A model generated the notes under the pieces. That model searched no databases. It was not told the DNA's origin and saw only the letters and a list, made by a program, of their open reading frames with translations. The position numbers and the translations under genes are program-made. Below are positions 6,293 to 7,263 of a stretch of DNA of 7,263 bases, piece after piece (position 1 is the first letter of the stretch; each line of letters opens with the position of its first letter). Source of the DNA: Chloroflexota bacterium (GTDB taxonomy: Bacteria; Chloroflexota; Limnocylindria; Limnocylindrales; CSP1-4); contig JAOUEG010000082.1 of NCBI GenBank assembly GCA_029858845.1, positions 1 through 7,263 on the forward strand, given 5' to 3'.

Positions 6293-6353
6293 CCGAGCGC
6301 CGGGACCGTCGTGCGGTTCGGCATCAGCCGGGCCAAGCCCGAGCGCCGGGACC
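6293..6353. repeat. 15-bp direct repeat in the convergent intergenic gap
   Basis: CCGAGCGCCGGGACC occurs at 6293-6307 and again at 6339-6353, 46 bases apart start to start. The two copies bracket almost exactly the 64-base gap between the M14 stop (6289) and the kinase stop (6354). Between them are weak stems: ACCG/CGGT (6305-6308 with 6314-6317) and CGGGC/GCCCG (6329-6333 with 6337-6341). There is no T-run, so an intrinsic terminator cannot be claimed, though both genes must end transcription in or near here. Confidence 0.8.
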
Positions 6354-7263
6354 TCAGTCGAAGCTGATCTCCGGGCGCGGGGTCGTCAGCTGCCGGGCCG
6401 CAGCGCGGTGGCCGGCCAGGGCCGCCCGTTGCAGAGATGCCGTAACGGGATGACCGGCCGCACGGGCGGTGAACCAGACGACCAGGAACCCCGCCGTGAA
6501 CGCGTCCCCGGCGCCGGTGGTGTCGAGCGCGGCAACCTGTCGTGTCGCGACCTCGAACCGCAGCAGGCCCTCACCGACCGAGCCCCGGGTCAGGATCGTG
6601 GCTCCCTTGGGTCCCCGCTTGACGATCGCCGTGGGAGCGAACTCGAGCAGGCCGTCGGGGCGGTTGGTGCCGAGCAGGGCCTCCGCCTCCGCGGCGGTCG
6701 CGAACAGCAGATCCGGGTTCAGCTCAGCCATCCGCGCGCGCGCCGCTTCCCGGCCATCGGCGAGAAGCGGGACGATCGACGAGAGATCGGCGCTGATCGT
6801 GGCGCCTGCAGCCCGGGCGAGTTCGACCGCTCGCATCCCGGCCAGCCCGAGCGGTTCGCCGAGCAGAGAGTAGGTGGGCACGTGCAGCACGTCGGCACGA
6901 CTGAACCACTCGGGACGCAGGTCTGCCGGGGCCAGCTGCAGGGCGGCTCCGCGGTCCTGGACGAATGAACGCTCGCCGCCGGCGGTGACGAGGACACCGA
7001 TCCGCCCGGTTCGCGCGCCGGCGACGCGCACGACGCGCGGCGTCACGCCATCGCTCCGGACGGCGCTCACGAGCGCCCGCCCCGTGGCGTCGCGTCCCAC
7101 GGCACAGACCAGGCTTGCGTTCGCTCCGAGTCGGCCAAGCCAGCGGGCCGTATTGGCCGCCGATCCGCCCTGCACGAGGGACACCCGACCGGGCACGTCC
7201 GTGCCGGTCTGGAGGGGACCCTCGGGCGCGAGGACGACGTCCAGCACGAGATCGCCCACGACG
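6354..7263 (-). CDS. PfkB-family carbohydrate kinase, probable pseudouridine kinase (N-terminus beyond right edge)
   Basis: About 302 residues of a ribokinase/PfkB-family kinase transferring phosphate from ATP to a sugar or nucleoside hydroxyl. The N-terminal strand reads VVGDLVLDVVL right at the edge. Family members normally have a few residues before this, and the frame stays open, so the true start is probably just outside; the GTG at 7259 is the second V of this strand and is unlikely to be the start. The first signature, GGSAANTARWLGRLG, lies near 7129-7173. The second, DTTGAGDAFTAGF, lies at 6489-6524, with the catalytic-base Asp codon at 6504-6506 and the GAG anion-hole residues beside it. 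The C-terminus is complete. Sugar kinases of this subtype often sit beside psuG and are taken to phosphorylate pseudouridine. Here psuG lies about 4 kb downstream on the same strand, beyond two opposing peptidase genes. Membership in PfkB is sure; the pseudouridine substrate is inferred, and ribose, adenosine or another sugar is possible. Confidence 0.9.
   Translation of the reverse strand, partial: VVGDLVLDVVLAPEGPLQTGTDVPGRVSLVQGGSAANTARWLGRLGANASLVCAVGRDATGRALVSAVRSDGVTPRVVRVAGARTGRIGVLVTAGGERSFVQDRGAALQLAPADLRPEWFSRADVLHVPTYSLLGEPLGLAGMRAVELARAAGATISADLSSIVPLLADGREAARARMAELNPDLLFATAAEAEALLGTNRPDGLLEFAPTAIVKRGPKGATILTRGSVGEGLLRFEVATRQVAALDTTGAGDAFTAGFLVVWFTARAAGHPVTASLQRAALAGHRAAARQLTTPRPEISFD

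Noticed and set aside
7257..7259. GTG at 7259 as the kinase start
   Set aside because: It encodes the second Val of the conserved VVGDLVLD strand, and the frame is open to the window edge. The gene more likely begins outside.
1..7263. Defence system, mobile element, CRISPR or RNA gene
   Set aside because: I looked on both strands for transposase or nuclease motifs, regularly spaced repeats and tRNA-like folds and saw none. The genes are metabolic, peptidase and membrane types.

Overview
This is a compact, very GC-rich stretch (by eye near 70% G+C, strong G/C preference at third codon positions) of ordinary bacterial chromosome with six protein genes. The style suggests a free-living high-GC bacterium such as a Chloroflexota member (Limnocylindria-like) or an actinobacterium. 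That is an impression from protein style and promoter layout; there is no rRNA or marker gene to settle it. I saw no tRNA, rRNA, CRISPR array, insertion sequence, phage gene or defence system. No stretch over 300 bases lacks a gene.

Left part, minus strand (1-2404): a pseudouridine-5'-phosphate glycosidase gene (psuG, 1445-2404) is followed after 27 bases by a multi-pass membrane protein of the DUF1295 / steroid 5-alpha-reductase-like family (641-1417). After a 139-base gap comes a protein of unknown function (1-501) that runs off the left edge. It has its own good promoter candidate (TTGCTG, 17 bases, TACACT), a strong Shine-Dalgarno sequence and an unreported-looking internal duplication.

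Middle, plus strand (2440-6289): a cytoplasmic S9-family serine peptidase (beta-propeller plus alpha/beta-hydrolase, complete catalytic triad) and a secreted M14 zinc carboxypeptidase with a C-terminal beta-sandwich domain. The pair could serve peptide scavenging, the M14 enzyme outside the cell and the S9 enzyme inside.

Right part, minus strand (6354-7263): a PfkB-family sugar kinase, cut by the right edge, of the kind often found beside psuG. It is the likely pseudouridine kinase. If so, kinase and glycosidase form a pseudouridine breakdown pathway (pseudouridine to its 5'-phosphate, then to uracil and ribose 5-phosphate) whose two genes share a direction but are separated by two oppositely oriented peptidase genes.

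The most striking non-coding signal is a perfect 12-bp inverted repeat filling the 35-base gap between the divergent psuG and S9 start codons. Each arm carries TACCCT, placed 6-7 bases before an ATG, which fits a symmetric pair of -10 elements driving leaderless transcripts in both directions, or an operator shared by both genes.
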